Positions 42,545-51,928 of a stretch of 64,000 nt of DNA are shown in pieces. Below the pieces are notes generated by a model. It searched no databases. It saw nothing but the letters and a program-made list of their open reading frames with translations, and was not told where the DNA came from. Position 1 is the stretch's first letter; each line of letters starts with the position of its first letter. The DNA comes from Lachnospiraceae bacterium. Its GTDB lineage: Bacteria > Bacillota > Clostridia > Lachnospirales > Lachnospiraceae. The stretch is from assembly GCA_902363135.1 (NCBI GenBank), contig CABIZF010000007.1, positions 102,926 to 166,925 of the forward strand. The letters run 5' to 3'. The position numbers and the translations under genes were made by a program.

Positions 42545-42985
42545 GTGGCTTATAACAAAGCAAAAGAAGAATATAGATGGAACCAGTGGAAAGCAGAGGA
42601 AGAGAAGATCCTGCGTGAACAGGGCGTGGATGAAGAGACGATCCAGAAGCTTCGGGAGTATGACTGGGACGATTTCAATGCAGAGCGGAGATTCCGGGAA
42701 CACCAGACCTCGCTTCTGGACTGTATGGAACTGCTCCTGGAAGAAAAAGAAACCAAAGAGTCCCAGCCGGAGAGCGTAGAAGCCCTGCTGGATACCGTGG
42801 AGAACGAAGAACTGCTTCAGATCCTGTTATCAACTGATAAGAAAACTCTTCAGATGATTGTCCTGAAGATGATGGGATATGCACCAAAAGAGATCAGTCA
42901 TCACATGGAACTGCCGGAGCAGACTGTTTATACAAGACTGCGGAGGTTACGGGAGAAAATCAAAAAGTCCATGAAATTTGAATAA
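42545..42985 (+). CDS. Sigma-70 region-4-like regulator of the ICE
   Basis: A 146-residue protein starting with GTG after GGAGGAAAAG. The C-terminal 60 residues are a sigma region-4 helix-turn-helix (LLSTDKKTLQMIVLKMMGYA, PKEISHHMELPEQTVYTRLR). The N-terminal half is charged helix and lacks a clear region 2, so it may be a sigma-like activator rather than a full sigma factor. Homologues sit in the regulatory segment of many Tn916/Tn1549-like elements. It is a candidate reader of the four AGCTTT-GGTAT motifs. Confidence 0.75.
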   Translation: MAYNKAKEEYRWNQWKAEEEKILREQGVDEETIQKLREYDWDDFNAERRFREHQTSLLDCMELLLEEKETKESQPESVEALLDTVENEELLQILLSTDKKTLQMIVLKMMGYAPKEISHHMELPEQTVYTRLRRLREKIKKSMKFE

Positions 42986-43041
42986 AACAAAAGGCTCTCA
43001 TCGGCTGATTATCAGAACGAATAGACAGGAGGATTGATACG

Positions 43042-43542
43042 ATGGATGAGAAAGAAGTGTCCGAAATGCAGGAAGAAATGATGACGGTACTGGTAGTCGA
43101 GCCGATGAAAGCACCCTATGTCAAAAGCATCCCCAATGAGCTGGAAGATCTGCAGCAGGCAGTAGGCGGTGACATTGAGATGACTTATCCGTTTGAGGAT
43201 GAGGTTGGAATTCTTTTAAACGGCAATGGAAAATTTGAGGGGTTGCCGTTAAATCGGGCATTGTACGATGACCGAGGACAGGTCTATGATGCCATTGCCG
43301 GAACATTCCTTGTGGTAGGACTGACAGAAGATGATTTTACTTCGCTGACACCGGAGCAGATTGAAAAGTTTAAAGAAAAATATCAGTCACCGGAAGTTTT
43401 CACCCTGTTTAACGGGGAACTTCATGTGATGAAGATGCCACCGCAGGAACAAAAAGAGCAGAAGGAAAGTCGGAAGAAGGATGCACAGCAGAAGAATCCG
43501 GCAAAAGGAAAAAAGAAAAACAGATCCGGGGAAGCACGATAA
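43042..43542 (+). CDS. DUF3846 family protein
   Basis: A 166-residue protein matching DUF3846: MTVLVVEPMKAPYVKSIPNE, LEDLQQAVGGDIEMTYPFED, then GLPLNRALYDDRGQVYDAIA and GTFLVVGL. The tail is Lys/Gln-rich. The family is common on ICEs and phages with unknown role. ACAGGAGG precedes the ATG. Confidence 0.82.
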   Translation: MDEKEVSEMQEEMMTVLVVEPMKAPYVKSIPNELEDLQQAVGGDIEMTYPFEDEVGILLNGNGKFEGLPLNRALYDDRGQVYDAIAGTFLVVGLTEDDFTSLTPEQIEKFKEKYQSPEVFTLFNGELHVMKMPPQEQKEQKESRKKDAQQKNPAKGKKKNRSGEAR

Positions 43543-44067
43543 AAAATTTTTCTGTGAAGTGAATAAAAAAATACACTGCCATCGGCTAGTAAGCAGAGGG
43601 ACATCCCTCGGCTGTTCTTTGGCAAGTGAATATCGGCACTACAGGTACGTTCCCAACCGTAGAAGCGTGACAGTATGAGCGCCATGATTAAGTATAGGGT
43701 AAAGATTCTTAGACTTGGAGCGAGAAAGCATAGCTGTGAATAAGGCGGTGGCAGCCTTTCGCCAGGATCACGGACGGGGGATAATGATACACGTTACCAG
43801 CCAGAGAGCGGAAGATGGACTCCGGGTTGTAATCAGAAAGACCCCTAGGACATCTGTGAGCGGCGGCAGGCCAGCCGCCCGCCTGTAGTGTCCCCTTTCC
43901 CAGAAGAAATACAGGGATAGTTCCGGGGGTGCGAGGTCAAATGCGGAACAGCAAGATAAAAAAGAAATCAATGAAGAAGTGTGTCGTTGATATCAGATAC
44001 CATGCGGCTGTGGGAGACTACAGCCGTATTCTTGTGGTATTAACGTCACATCAAGGGGAGAGAACAG
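43543..44067 (+). other. 525-nt gene-poor region, candidate structured RNA
   Basis: No frame with good coding signs. Visible structures: GAGGG-ACAT-CCCTC (43595-43610) before CGGCTGTTCTTTGG, GCGGC...GCCGC (43860-43880) and many short GC-rich dyads. GC is high compared with the surrounding intergenic DNA. One 60-codon frame (43941-44123, ribosome site GCGAGGTC) overlaps the next gene and is doubtful. The region may hold a regulatory or long structured RNA, or the leader of the DUF4240 gene. Confidence 0.35.
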
Positions 44068-44793
44068 ATGGAAGAAACAAAAAGAAGTGGAATGAGCAAG
44101 GATCAATTCTGGAATCTGATTGAAAAAGCAAAGGAAGTGTGCGGCACCGATCTGGATGCTTCGGCAGTGTGGATCAAGCAGCAGCTCTTCTATATGACAC
44201 CGGAGGATGTCCTCCAATTCCACAATCTTGTTTACAGTTACCGGGATGCGGCTTATAAGTACGGCTTATGGACAGCGGCAGGTATTATGATGGAAGCAGG
44301 GTGCAGTGATGACAGTTTTTCCGATTTTCGGATGTGGCTGATCGCCCAGGGAAAAGAAGTTTATCTGAATGCCTTAAAAGATCCGGATTCCCTTTCCGGC
44401 GTGACTCCGTATGGGTACTGTAGTTTTGAAGCGTTGGGATACATCTCATCGCAGGTCTACAGTGCCATGAAAGGGAAAAATATCTATCAGGACAGTACGG
44501 CAAGAATGCAGATGGAATGTTATGAGCAGGTGATCCGGGATGTTGTGTACCATCCCATGATCGAGTATCCGCTGGAATTACCGGAAGCAATGGTGGTATA
44601 TCCGAAACTCTGTGAATGCCATTTGTCCGAGCAGGTAAGGAAAGCTCCTCAGAAAGTAAGGACATGGAATGTTTCCCGGACGGATATCCGAAGGATGATG
44701 GCAAGAGGGAATGCTGCCATAAAGAAAATGCAGGAACAGGGACAGAATACACCGGAAGCGACCAGACCCGTCCGTAAGGGTACGGTAAGATAA
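44068..44793 (+). CDS. DUF4240 family protein
   Basis: A 241-residue protein. The N-terminal half matches DUF4240: SKDQFWNLIEKAKEVCG, then LWTAAGIMMEAGCSDDSFSD, FRMWLIAQGKEVYLNALKDP and DSLSGV. The family is found in toxin-immunity and mobile contexts, function unknown. The C-terminal end is basic. AAGGGGAG precedes the ATG. It lies 21 nt before the helicase gene. Confidence 0.82.
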   Translation: MEETKRSGMSKDQFWNLIEKAKEVCGTDLDASAVWIKQQLFYMTPEDVLQFHNLVYSYRDAAYKYGLWTAAGIMMEAGCSDDSFSDFRMWLIAQGKEVYLNALKDPDSLSGVTPYGYCSFEALGYISSQVYSAMKGKNIYQDSTARMQMECYEQVIRDVVYHPMIEYPLELPEAMVVYPKLCECHLSEQVRKAPQKVRTWNVSRTDIRRMMARGNAAIKKMQEQGQNTPEATRPVRKGTVR

Positions 44794-44814
44794 GCTTTCT
44801 GGCAAGGAGAAGTA

Positions 44815-46791
44815 ATGTGTTATAAAAATGAATATCAGAAAAGGGCACATGGCGAAGTGGAACAGATCTTTCGGGAGCTTCTCCCGAAAGCCGGGCTTCA
44901 TGTAAGGGAAGAACAGATCCGTCTCTGCCATGAAATGCTGGATGCCCTTATGAAAAATGAAATCACGCTCTGTGATGCAGGAGTCGGCATCGGAAAGACC
45001 TATGCCTATCTGACAGCCTGCATCCTGATGCGGAAATATAGTGTACTGCATTCCGGTTATTCGGGATGTGACAGGCGGTCTGTAGTGGTATCCACTTCCA
45101 GTATCGCCTTACAGAAAGCCATCATAGAGGAATATGTTCCTTTCTTATCGGACGTACTGTTAAAAGCAGATCTGCTTCAGGGAGAGTTAAAAGCGGTCGT
45201 CCGCAAGGGAAAGGAACATTTTGTATGCGATTACAGGCTGGCCCAGAGATTAGAGGCAGTCCGGGACAAGAATAAAAATCAGGCACAGATGGAGGCATTG
45301 AAGTCCCTCCGGCATAACTTTGATTTAGATTCCGTACATAACCTGAGCGGTTTTGACCGCAGGCTGGTGTGCGTACCGAAATTCTGCCCCAGGGAATGTC
45401 CGGGGAAAGCAGGATGCCGTTATCAGAAGCATCTGGATATTTCCAGGAAAGAGGATATTTTTTTACAGATTTGCAATCACAATTATCTTCTGGCAGATGC
45501 CATGCACCGGGCAAATGGGTACCGTCCGCTTCTGGCAGATTACAGGGCTCTGGTCGTGGATGAGGCCCATAAACTCCCGGAAGCCGCCAGCCAGATGTAT
45601 GGAAGAAGCATTGGAAGGGAAGATGTGCAGGAGATTGCTTACTTTTTAGTCAGAGAGCATAAAGGCACGGATGGAAAACGGCTGCTGGAAGGGGTTTCCG
45701 CTCTTCAGATGGAGATTCGAAAGCACCGGAAAGATGGCATCGAGGACATGGCTGGAAAAGAAAGTTTTTATTTTCCGCCGGGAGCTGGCACAGCCTTAGC
45801 CCAGATGCAGGAAAGACTTCAGCTTATGATCAAAAGGCTCGCCGGGAATATTCCTTACTGGACTTTCCGGCGGCTGGAAGAGATGGAAGAGCTGTTCGGC
45901 TGGTTTTTAAAGAACGACAAACGGTATATTTTGTTTTTACAGCAGGACAGCCGGGGACATTTAACCTTTATGGCAGTCAACCGGGAGATCCCGAAGTATC
46001 TGGACGCCACCTTATGGAGCCGGGGATTTCCGGCAATCTTAACCAGCGGCACCTTAAAAGCCGGGAACGGTTTTGCAAGGACCAGACAGATGACCGGGCT
46101 GGAAAAAGAAACAGGTGTCCGGGAGTGTGTGGCAGAATCCCCATTCTGCTACCAGGAGAACTGTCTGCTTTACATCCCGGAGCATTTAAAACCAAGAAAA
46201 AAGGGGAGCCGGGAAGAGGCCGAGCAGCTTGCCGGGCAGATCCGTGATCTGGTGTGTTCCACTTACGGGCATACGCTGGTACTGTTCACATCTTATACCC
46301 TGATGGGAAATGTGCAGCAGCTTTTGCGGGATCAGATCCCGTTTCCGATGGTGCAGGTATGGAGAAACTCCCAGGAAGAGATCGCCCGGTTTAAGAAGAT
46401 GGAGAATGCCGTGTTGTTCGCAGCCGGCTCCTGCTGGGAGGGTGTGGACTTTCCGGGTGACATGGTATCGTCCCTGATTATCGTAAAACTACCGTTTTCT
46501 GTTCCGGACCCTATCCATGAAGCCCAGAGGGAGCAGTACCGATCGCTAAAATCCTACATCCAGACCATCGTGGTGCCAGATATGCAGAAGAAGTTGCGTC
46601 AGGGATTTGGCCGGGCAATTCGCACGGAGCAGGACACCTGCGTTGTGTCTATTTTAGATCACCGTGCCACGAAAAAAGGCAGGTATCGGAGTGATGTTCT
46701 GGAAGCACTGCCAAAGTGCCAGATGGCAGAACGGATCGAAGAAGTAGAAGATTTTATCCGAAGCCGGAAAGTGGAGCGTTACTACAGCTGA
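44815..46791 (+). CDS. DinG/Rad3-type superfamily 2 helicase
   Basis: A 658-residue protein. Walker A CDAGVGIGKTYAYL (about 54-67), a four-cysteine iron-sulfur cluster in CVPKFCPRECPGKAGC (near 185-200), DEAH box VVDEAHKLPEAA (about 245), then SGTLKAGNGF, GSCWEGVDFPGD and motif VI QGFGRAIRTEQD. DinG-like enzymes unwind DNA and RNA-DNA hybrids 5' to 3'. On an ICE it may help process the excised or transferred strand. AAGGAG precedes the ATG. Confidence 0.92.
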   Translation: MCYKNEYQKRAHGEVEQIFRELLPKAGLHVREEQIRLCHEMLDALMKNEITLCDAGVGIGKTYAYLTACILMRKYSVLHSGYSGCDRRSVVVSTSSIALQKAIIEEYVPFLSDVLLKADLLQGELKAVVRKGKEHFVCDYRLAQRLEAVRDKNKNQAQMEALKSLRHNFDLDSVHNLSGFDRRLVCVPKFCPRECPGKAGCRYQKHLDISRKEDIFLQICNHNYLLADAMHRANGYRPLLADYRALVVDEAHKLPEAASQMYGRSIGREDVQEIAYFLVREHKGTDGKRLLEGVSALQMEIRKHRKDGIEDMAGKESFYFPPGAGTALAQMQERLQLMIKRLAGNIPYWTFRRLEEMEELFGWFLKNDKRYILFLQQDSRGHLTFMAVNREIPKYLDATLWSRGFPAILTSGTLKAGNGFARTRQMTGLEKETGVRECVAESPFCYQENCLLYIPEHLKPRKKGSREEAEQLAGQIRDLVCSTYGHTLVLFTSYTLMGNVQQLLRDQIPFPMVQVWRNSQEEIARFKKMENAVLFAAGSCWEGVDFPGDMVSSLIIVKLPFSVPDPIHEAQREQYRSLKSYIQTIVVPDMQKKLRQGFGRAIRTEQDTCVVSILDHRATKKGRYRSDVLEALPKCQMAERIEEVEDFIRSRKVERYYS

Positions 46792-46898
46792 GAGCATCCG
46801 TGGCGTTGTTGGTTCTGCCCAGATCCGGGTAGCAGACAGGACAAAAAGTTTAGTGGTATTTCAGGGGCGGTTTGGAGCGAATTGGTAGTATTGGTGAT

Positions 46899-46923
46899 AG
46901 CTTTATCGGCATGAGTTGGGTAT
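46899..46923 (+). promoter_or_regulatory. Element-wide promoter-like motif, copy D (recombinase operon)
   Basis: AGCTTT (46899-46904), 14 nt, GGTAT (46919-46923), 37 nt before the ATG at 46961. It connects integration/excision genes to the same control as the transfer operon. Confidence 0.6.
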
Positions 46924-46960
46924 ACTGTGTATAGCGTTAGAGGAAAGGAAGTGAGCAGAA

Positions 46961-48079
46961 ATGAGAAGATATGAGCTGGAAACAGAAAGAGAAGGCTCCA
47001 CCGTTTATTTCTTTATCAGAGATGTGGAAACACTGGATATCGTCCTGCTTCCAACCAAATATCTGATGCACAAGATACGGAGGAAATGTTCACCGAATAC
47101 GGTGCGGCGCTCCGCACTTGCAATCCTGTACTATCTGGAATACATCCATGAAAAGAAAAAGGAATTGACAGACGTATATCAAATGCCTTATGTTGAACAG
47201 ACAAATCACTTTGTGGAATTTTTATACTGGCTGAAAGCCGGGAAGCATACCAGAGATAAAAATCACAGATCTCCAAACAATGGAACCTGCAACGCATACT
47301 TAAGAGATGTGTTCAGGTTCTATCTTTTTATAGAAGAAGAGTACCAGCAGTTCGGGGAGCTGAAAGTCCTGTCCTATAATTATTTTGTAGCCGTGGATGC
47401 AGTAGGCGTAAAGAAAAGCATACGATCAAAGAGTTTCAAAGGCTATTTAAAAGAGGAAGAGCATAAGGCGAGAGCAGCAAAGAAAGATGAAATTGTGGAA
47501 ATCTTGAAAGCGTGTACCAATATAAGAGATCGGCTTCTCATGCTGCTTCTGGCAGAGACAGGCTACCGAATCGGTGAGATCTTAGGAATTGATTACAGTA
47601 AGGACATTGATTATCAGAACCACATAATCCGGGTATATTTCCGTGAGGACAATGAAAATGGAGCGAGAGCAAAGAATGCAGAATACCGAAGTGCGAAGAT
47701 CAGCAAAGATACCTTCGGCTTTTTAAATCTGTATATCGCAGAGTACCGAAAACTACTTCAGCACCAGACAAGCCTGTTTGTGAATATTTCCGGGGATAAT
47801 ATCGGAAAACCAATGAACGTGGAAGCAGTATACTCCATGCTAAAAAGAATGGATAAGAAAACAGGGATTAAGATCACGCCTCATATGCTCCGGCATTACT
47901 TTGGAAATGAGCGGAGAAAAGCAGGATGGTCGCTGGAACTGATACAGCTGGCCTATGGACACCGCCACATCCAGACAACCATCAATTATCTGGACATTGT
48001 GGATGATGAACTGCTGGATGCCAGCCAGGAATTCTACGAGAAACACTCCTCCCTGTATGGGATTGAGGAATTGCTATAG
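46961..48079 (+). CDS. Tyrosine recombinase 1 (Tn554 TnpA-like)
   Basis: A 372-residue protein close in size to Tn554 TnpA. N-terminal SAM-like core-binding domain (about 35-155). Catalytic domain: Arg in TGYRIGEILGID (about 202), HMLRHYFGNER (His-x-x-Arg, about 307-311), His in YGHRHIQTT and the nucleophile Tyr in INYLDI (about 342). All catalytic residues are present. It is followed after 12 nt by recombinase 2. Confidence 0.92.
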   Translation: MRRYELETEREGSTVYFFIRDVETLDIVLLPTKYLMHKIRRKCSPNTVRRSALAILYYLEYIHEKKKELTDVYQMPYVEQTNHFVEFLYWLKAGKHTRDKNHRSPNNGTCNAYLRDVFRFYLFIEEEYQQFGELKVLSYNYFVAVDAVGVKKSIRSKSFKGYLKEEEHKARAAKKDEIVEILKACTNIRDRLLMLLLAETGYRIGEILGIDYSKDIDYQNHIIRVYFREDNENGARAKNAEYRSAKISKDTFGFLNLYIAEYRKLLQHQTSLFVNISGDNIGKPMNVEAVYSMLKRMDKKTGIKITPHMLRHYFGNERRKAGWSLELIQLAYGHRHIQTTINYLDIVDDELLDASQEFYEKHSSLYGIEELL

Positions 48080-48091
48080 GAGGTGGTTTTT

Positions 48092-49843
48092 ATGCCTGCG
48101 TTTTTACAGCCTTTTATAGAGGCAGAACAAGAACGGAGCAGGCGGATTGAGCAGCTACGAAAAGAAATCCGGGAGTTTGCAAAAGAGGAAGCAGGAAGTT
48201 CCATTACAGAACAGATTCTGCTGTTTCTGGCAGATGAGATGGTAGAACATCTTTCGGAAATAGATTATGAACTGCGAATGAAATTTGAATTATACATAAC
48301 ACCGCTGATAAAGCGAAATTACATTTACCGATATACCGGAACGTTCGACCGGATACGGCAAGCGTACATCCGGGAACGGATGAAAACTCCGGCTGGACAG
48401 AGGGAATGTGAATGGAAATATAAAAATGAAATACTTTTTGTTCCATACCACTCAGATCCTGTAATCGTAAAGAGTGTGGAAACGGTACGGTGTCGGAGCA
48501 ACATGGTCTGGAATTTTAAAGCGGCAGCCAGTGAGAAACTGAAACGTCAGATTTTTACCGTGCTGGAATATATTCTGGAGAATTATGAAATTTCCAGACT
48601 GAGGGAATATAAACTGACCGGGCTACAGCTTTTTTACGAATTTTGCATCCGGGAGCAGATTACAGATATCCAGCTTCTGGAGCTGGAACAGGAAACAGCA
48701 TTTCAGGACTACCTGAAGCAGAAAGTCGAGAAAGAGCAACGGCGAAAACGACTGAAGAGCATTGTGGAAACTGCCCGTAAAGTGATTTTTATAGAAACTG
48801 ATGAAACAAGATGGGATGCTACCATCTGGTATTTAGAGCGGTTTCGTATTGCCAAAGAAAGAATAAACCAGAGTGACAGTATAGAAAAAATATCATTTCA
48901 GGAAGTTCTACAGCCCAAGAATCGATTGCTGCTTCAGGAATATATGAAGTACGAAATTGGAATCGGAGAACTGGCGCTCAGTACGGTGTACGAAAGATTC
49001 CGAACCATTCGAAATTTTTTGCAGGAGATCAGCGAACTGGAAGTTACCAAGTGTGATGCCAGCCTGATTGATGTATATTTAAAGAATTTGCAGAATGGTG
49101 CTATGGGAGCAAAGACATTTAATACCAATGTTTCGGGAATACAGTTTTTTATGAAATTTCTGGAAGTAAAGGGGTATATAAAAAAGGTTCCGTTTTATGC
49201 ATCGTATTACTTGGAAAAACAGATCCCAGTCCACCATAACAGAAGTGTGGAAGAGGATGTGTATATGGAAATTATTCAAAACCTCTCACAGTTTCCTGAA
49301 CACCTGAGAATGATGTTTTTACATCTCTGGTGTGTGGGACTCCGGATCAGTGAGGTCTGCACCTTAAAAGGGGATGCGTATTATATCCAGAATGGTGACT
49401 GCTGGATGAAGGTCTACCAGGTGAAAATGAAAAATTATAAAAGGGTTCCCATTCCGGTAACATTGTATTGTCTGATGCAGGTTTATCTGAAAAAGCACCC
49501 TACCGAAAAAGAAGCATACATTTTTCGGAATCGGAAAGGTGGAGCATTTTCCAAAAGCACCTTCATGGGGCAGATGAAAAAATACTGCTCCCAGATAGGC
49601 ATACAGAATGGAGAATATATTTTTAAGTCTCATGATTACCGACATACCGTAGCAACCAATTTTTATGAGCATGGCGTATCAATCCAAAGCATCCGGGACT
49701 ATCTGGGACATACGTTTGAGGAAATGACCATGCAGTATATAGATTATATGCCAAGAAAAATTGCTAAAGAAAATGACGCATACTTTGAGGAAGAGGAAAA
49801 CAGCCTGCTTGCCTGTATGCAGAAAGGAGAGAAGCATGGATAA
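48092..49843 (+). CDS. Tyrosine recombinase 2 (Tn554 TnpB-like)
   Basis: A 583-residue protein with a long N-terminal extension (about 300 residues) as in Tn554 TnpB. Catalytic Arg in GLRISEVCTLKG (about 416), HDYRHTVATNFYEHG (about 514), His in YLGHTFEEMT and Tyr in MQYIDYMP. The set is complete. ATG at 48092 lies 5 nt after AGGAGGTGG. It overlaps recombinase 3 by 8 nt. Confidence 0.92.
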   Translation: MPAFLQPFIEAEQERSRRIEQLRKEIREFAKEEAGSSITEQILLFLADEMVEHLSEIDYELRMKFELYITPLIKRNYIYRYTGTFDRIRQAYIRERMKTPAGQRECEWKYKNEILFVPYHSDPVIVKSVETVRCRSNMVWNFKAAASEKLKRQIFTVLEYILENYEISRLREYKLTGLQLFYEFCIREQITDIQLLELEQETAFQDYLKQKVEKEQRRKRLKSIVETARKVIFIETDETRWDATIWYLERFRIAKERINQSDSIEKISFQEVLQPKNRLLLQEYMKYEIGIGELALSTVYERFRTIRNFLQEISELEVTKCDASLIDVYLKNLQNGAMGAKTFNTNVSGIQFFMKFLEVKGYIKKVPFYASYYLEKQIPVHHNRSVEEDVYMEIIQNLSQFPEHLRMMFLHLWCVGLRISEVCTLKGDAYYIQNGDCWMKVYQVKMKNYKRVPIPVTLYCLMQVYLKKHPTEKEAYIFRNRKGGAFSKSTFMGQMKKYCSQIGIQNGEYIFKSHDYRHTVATNFYEHGVSIQSIRDYLGHTFEEMTMQYIDYMPRKIAKENDAYFEEEENSLLACMQKGEKHG

Positions 49844-51353
49844 TAAACTGAAATTCCAACAACTGGAATGTTATAAGCTGGCTACCGATGAGCAAAAGGA
49901 AAAGCTGAATAAGGAACAATATTTTGATCTGGATAAACTGCCGGGAAACCAGCTTCAGACAGAATTTGTCGAATACATTTACTACCGTGGAACGCAGGTA
50001 TCCATCCTGACCATAAAAAGGGAAAGGCATTATTTTAACAGCTTATGTGAATTTTTTCAGAAGTCATCCCATCAGGAGAACAGCCTGCTTGACAGAGAAA
50101 AAGACTTCTGGATAAAGCAGTTGAAAATGTGGATGATACAAAACGGTAGGGCTTTGACGAAGCATAAAGTGACGAACATTCAGACTGAATCGGTGGAAAA
50201 AGCTGCCCTGATCCGGTATTTTGAAAGCCTTCTGGAATTTACACTGGATCGATCAGAAACCAATGAGCTGGCAAAGGATATCTGGCATCTGGAAAGGCTT
50301 CCGCTTATCCTGCGGACAAATCCGATTGTCAACCATAAGACACTAAATTTCAGAGGAATCCGGCAACCAGATATTCGGGAAGAAGTAAAAAAAGCAATTT
50401 ACCATCATCTGAAAACCGAAGCCCTTGGCAGTATAAAACGTGAACTGTCCGCAATGAATAAATTTTCAAAGTATTTGGATGAAAAGCATTCCAAGATCAG
50501 CACCTGCGAAGAGATTGACCGGGAGATCATAGAACAATTTTTAATCAACATCAAGGTAGAATCAAACGGAGGGAATGGCATCCGGGATGACCTGCTAAAG
50601 CTTCGAAATGTGCTGGAAACAATCGGAAAAATTTATGATTTTCCACATCTTACAAAACTGTTTTTAAAATCTGATTTTCCGCCAGAACGGAAAGCAGAAT
50701 TCAAATCTTATTCGGACAGTGAGCTGAAAAGACTGAATGCCCAGATTGTAAAAATGGAAGAGCAGATAGCAAGGGCAATGATCATCCACCAGATGCTTGG
50801 AACCAGAATTTCCGACACGCTGACCTTGCGGAAAGACTGCCTTTATAAACATGACCGTCAGGATATGATTATCATATACCAGCCGAAAACAAGAAGATAT
50901 GAAAAACCGATCAGCCGGGAGCTGGCACAGCTGATTGGAAAGGCAGTCAGTTATGCAAATGAGCATTATCCTGAAAGCATTTATATCTTTGCGGACGAGA
51001 ACAAACCGGAGAGACCAATCAGTTACCAAACCTTGCAGGATAAAGTGCTTCGAATGATCTATGAAAAAGATATCCGGGATGACAGCGGAAACTTATTCGG
51101 ATTTGGAACGCATATGTTCCGGCACTGCTATGGGGTAAAATTAACGGAACTCCATGTGGATGACTGGACGATAGCGAAGCTCCTGGGACATAAGGGAGTA
51201 CGAAGTGTCCAATATTACCGAAAAATGAGCAATCAGCGGATGGCAGATGAAACAAGAGAAGTTAGAAATTTTATGTCACAGATTATACTGGCAAGTCTGG
51301 ACGGATGGGGAGAAGAATATGAGCAAATACGACAAGATGCTGGAATTGAATAA
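49836..51353 (+). CDS. Tyrosine recombinase 3
   Basis: A 505-residue protein: N-terminal helical region, core-binding domain about 205-300, and catalytic residues in LGTRISDTLTLRKD (about 323), HMFRHCYGVKL (about 426), LLGHKGVRSVQYYRKM (His about 453, Tyr about 461). Complete. A third recombinase in the same operon is the mark of recombinase-in-trio elements and is absent from classical Tn554 (two recombinases plus TnpC). GAAAGGAG precedes the ATG. Confidence 0.92.
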   Translation: MDNKLKFQQLECYKLATDEQKEKLNKEQYFDLDKLPGNQLQTEFVEYIYYRGTQVSILTIKRERHYFNSLCEFFQKSSHQENSLLDREKDFWIKQLKMWMIQNGRALTKHKVTNIQTESVEKAALIRYFESLLEFTLDRSETNELAKDIWHLERLPLILRTNPIVNHKTLNFRGIRQPDIREEVKKAIYHHLKTEALGSIKRELSAMNKFSKYLDEKHSKISTCEEIDREIIEQFLINIKVESNGGNGIRDDLLKLRNVLETIGKIYDFPHLTKLFLKSDFPPERKAEFKSYSDSELKRLNAQIVKMEEQIARAMIIHQMLGTRISDTLTLRKDCLYKHDRQDMIIIYQPKTRRYEKPISRELAQLIGKAVSYANEHYPESIYIFADENKPERPISYQTLQDKVLRMIYEKDIRDDSGNLFGFGTHMFRHCYGVKLTELHVDDWTIAKLLGHKGVRSVQYYRKMSNQRMADETREVRNFMSQIILASLDGWGEEYEQIRQDAGIE

Positions 51354-51702
51354 AAGAAAGAGCGAAGAAAAAGTGGAACGGGCAGTCCTGACAATACGGA
51401 CAATGGTGTTGGAGAGAGAAAAGGTGTCCGTACCAGCACTGATGCAAAAGACTGGTTTATCTAGAGGATTCTTTTACAAGAATCCGATTGTAAGAGGTGA
51501 GATTGATGCAGCAATGGAACAGCAGGCTGGTATGGTGGATCCAAGGAGAAACATTATCAGTCAGGCGATGGAAGCGGAAATGAATCTGCTCCGGCAACAG
51601 CTACAGAAACTGAAAAGCGAAAATGAGAATCTAATAAAGGAAAACCAGAAGTTAAAAAAAGCACTATCCAAGAAAGAGTTGAATCTTATCAAACAGATTT
51701 AA
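51319..51702 (+). CDS. TnpC/DUF6262-like accessory transposition protein
   Basis: A 127-residue protein, the size of Tn554 TnpC (about 125). N-terminal basic KMLELNKRKSEEKVERAVLT, an HTH-like segment KVSVPALMQKTGLSRGFFYK, and a C-terminal coiled coil (LLRQQLQKLKSENENLIKEN). TnpC influences orientation and efficiency in Tn554. It overlaps recombinase 3 by 35 nt and is the last gene of the operon before a long hairpin. Confidence 0.85.
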   Translation: MSKYDKMLELNKRKSEEKVERAVLTIRTMVLEREKVSVPALMQKTGLSRGFFYKNPIVRGEIDAAMEQQAGMVDPRRNIISQAMEAEMNLLRQQLQKLKSENENLIKENQKLKKALSKKELNLIKQI

Positions 51703-51703
51703 G

Positions 51704-51766
51704 CTATATCATAATGCAAAGTAGGTCTGCCAGAATACAGCAGATCTGTTTTGCATTGTGATATAG
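51704..51766. terminator. 63-nt near-perfect hairpin after the recombinase operon
   Basis: CTATATCATAATGCAAA (51704-51720) pairs with TTTGCATTGTGATATAG (51750-51766) with one G-U pair. The inside pairs further (AGGTCTGC with GCAGATCT). It is long and starts 2 nt after the stop. No T-run follows, so besides termination it could be an RNA-processing site or a recombination-related palindrome. Confidence 0.65.
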
Positions 51767-51928
51767 AAACAGATTATGCTTAAAAGGCATTAAGCAACCC
51801 ATGATAATGGGTATTGGACATAGAAAGTAATATGGGTGTATGATGGAGCCGATAAGAAATAGAGCGTACCTGAAAAGCAAACTGCCACAGGAAAATTATG
51901 AACTTTATGTAAAAAGCTGCAAAGTCTA

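Noticed and set aside
43929..44123. 64-codon frame before the DUF4240 gene
   Set aside because: It overlaps the DUF4240 start by 56 nt in another frame and has unusual composition; not strong enough to annotate as a gene.
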